Shown in pieces: positions 15,338 to 15,896 of a DNA stretch of 15,896 nt (within the stretch, counting starts at the first letter, position 1; every line of letters starts with the position of its first letter). Both the position numbers and the translations under genes were made by a program. Under the pieces are notes generated by a model. It was not told the origin of the DNA and searched no databases. It was given only the letters and a program-made list of their open reading frames with translations. The stretch comes from an uncultured Lachnospiraceae bacterium (GTDB lineage: Bacteria; Bacillota; Clostridia; Lachnospirales; Lachnospiraceae), in assembly GCA_910587895.1 (NCBI GenBank), contig CAJUOE010000049.1:1-15896 (forward strand). The letters run 5' to 3'.

Positions 15338-15838
15338 TTATTTGATCACTCTTACCTTCAATACCGCATCAATCGCTTTTAACTGCTCGATCGCCGCATC
15401 CGTAACCGGAGAATCAATATCCAACAGAGAATATGCATAATCCCCGCGGCTCTTGTTTGTCATGTCGGAAATATTGATGTTATTATTGCCCATGACTGCC
15501 GTATATTTTCCGATGATTCCCTTCACATTCCTGTGAAGAACTGCTACACGTCCTGCCGCCGAGCAGACGCCCATATCACAGTTCGGATAATTCACCGAAT
15601 TGCGGATATTTCCATTTTCCAGATAATCCATCAGTTCCCGAACCGCCATCTGCGCACAGTTATCCTCAGATTCTTCTGTAGATGCGCCCAGATGCGGGAT
15701 TACAATACAGCCATCTTTCCCGGCTGTCGTGCTGTTGGCAAAATCAGAGACATATTTCTTAACTTTTCCTTCCTTAATCGCATCCAGGATGGCCTCTTCG
15801 TCTACCAGAAGATCCCTTGCAAAATTAATGATAACCAA
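15338..15838 (-). CDS. serA: D-3-phosphoglycerate dehydrogenase, C-terminal fragment (5' part missing)
   Basis: The C-terminal 166 residues of a SerA-type enzyme, which oxidises 3-phosphoglycerate as the first step of serine synthesis. NFARD (5-9) corresponds to the catalytic Arg segment, SDF (31-33) to the cofactor-domain strand, and PHLGAS (48-53) contains catalytic His49. TEESEDNCAQMAV follows. Residues 97-166 form the ACT domain and end in VLKVRVIK, as in the short clostridial enzymes. A full protein would be about 385-390 residues, so over half is absent. The frame begins at a TTG that is not a real start; similarity may extend three codons further (to 15847), beyond which the same frame has stops at 15854-15856 and 15860-15862. 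Either a truncated gene or a junction or assembly boundary. It is convergent with the HD gene across the terminator. Confidence 0.9.
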   Translation of the reverse strand: MVIINFARDLLVDEEAILDAIKEGKVKKYVSDFANSTTAGKDGCIVIPHLGASTEESEDNCAQMAVRELMDYLENGNIRNSVNYPNCDMGVCSAAGRVAVLHRNVKGIIGKYTAVMGNNNINISDMTNKSRGDYAYSLLDIDSPVTDAAIEQLKAIDAVLKVRVIK

Positions 15839-15859
15839 CCCATATTTATCTGCTTACTT

Positions 15860-15895
15860 TTACACTTTTTCCGTTAATTCTCCATCTCTCAAAGC
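15860..15895 (-). other. End of an unrelated reading frame at the right edge
   Basis: Minus-strand reading from the window edge gives ALRDGELTEKV then a TAA, protein-like but not SerA, in the same frame as the serA fragment. It could be the C-terminus of a gene lying beyond the window. Eleven residues are too few to identify. Confidence 0.25.
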
Positions 15896-15896
15896 C

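Noticed and set aside
1..15896. CRISPR arrays, tRNA or rRNA genes, insertion-sequence ends, toxin-antitoxin or defence islands
   Set aside because: No regular repeats, no cloverleaf or rRNA stretches, no transposase frames and no recognised defence-gene sets were seen on either strand.

Overview
The window looks like chromosomal DNA from an anaerobic Bacillota species, most likely Lachnospiraceae or a close clostridial relative. The reasons are strong AGGAGG-type ribosome sites, consensus sigma-A promoters, a pyruvate phosphate dikinase aligned almost residue for residue with the Clostridium symbiosum numbering, an alpha2-type glycyl-tRNA synthetase, and the order era / yqzL-like / recO / lipoprotein / glyQS / ppdK. 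The placement is inferred from gene content only.

Layout. Positions 1-83 hold the end of an unidentified reading frame that runs directly into a 5'-truncated feoB (80-1429, +), closed by a hairpin terminator. On the minus strand follow a LytTR-only regulator (1525-1884), a short intergenic stretch with two 9-bp direct repeats 21 bp apart, a nuclease lipoprotein (1997-2980), a 41-codon truncated small gene (3027-3152), and the ppdK terminator. The long central block, all minus strand, is a housekeeping cluster. In transcription order it is: MscS-family channel (13871-13047), PreP-like M16C protease (12988-10073), era, yqzL-like, recO, lipoprotein, glyQS and ppdK. Visible internal promoters precede the lipoprotein-glyQS pair and ppdK. 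Divergent from mscS, a protein with two HD-type domains (13997-15268, +) is driven by a perfect-consensus promoter embedded in a 26-bp near-palindrome, and it ends at a strong terminator. The window closes with the 3' part of a serA-type phosphoglycerate dehydrogenase gene (minus), whose upstream side joins unrelated sequence about 50-60 bases from the window end.

How the genes fit together. The central cluster combines ribosome assembly (Era), recombination repair (RecO), tRNA charging (GlyQS) and central carbon metabolism (PpdK), with a large cytosolic peptidase upstream; this is a conserved housekeeping neighbourhood, not a specialised pathway. The accessory-looking part is 1430-3270: a degraded LytTR regulator, putative LytTR sites, an exported nuclease and a gene remnant. 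Both window ends show a gene that lost its 5' part at a junction 50-80 bases from the edge. That symmetry suggests assembly boundaries at repeats, or chimeric joins, at least as much as biology. I found no CRISPR array, tRNA, rRNA, insertion sequence, T-box or convincing new defence or biosynthetic system.
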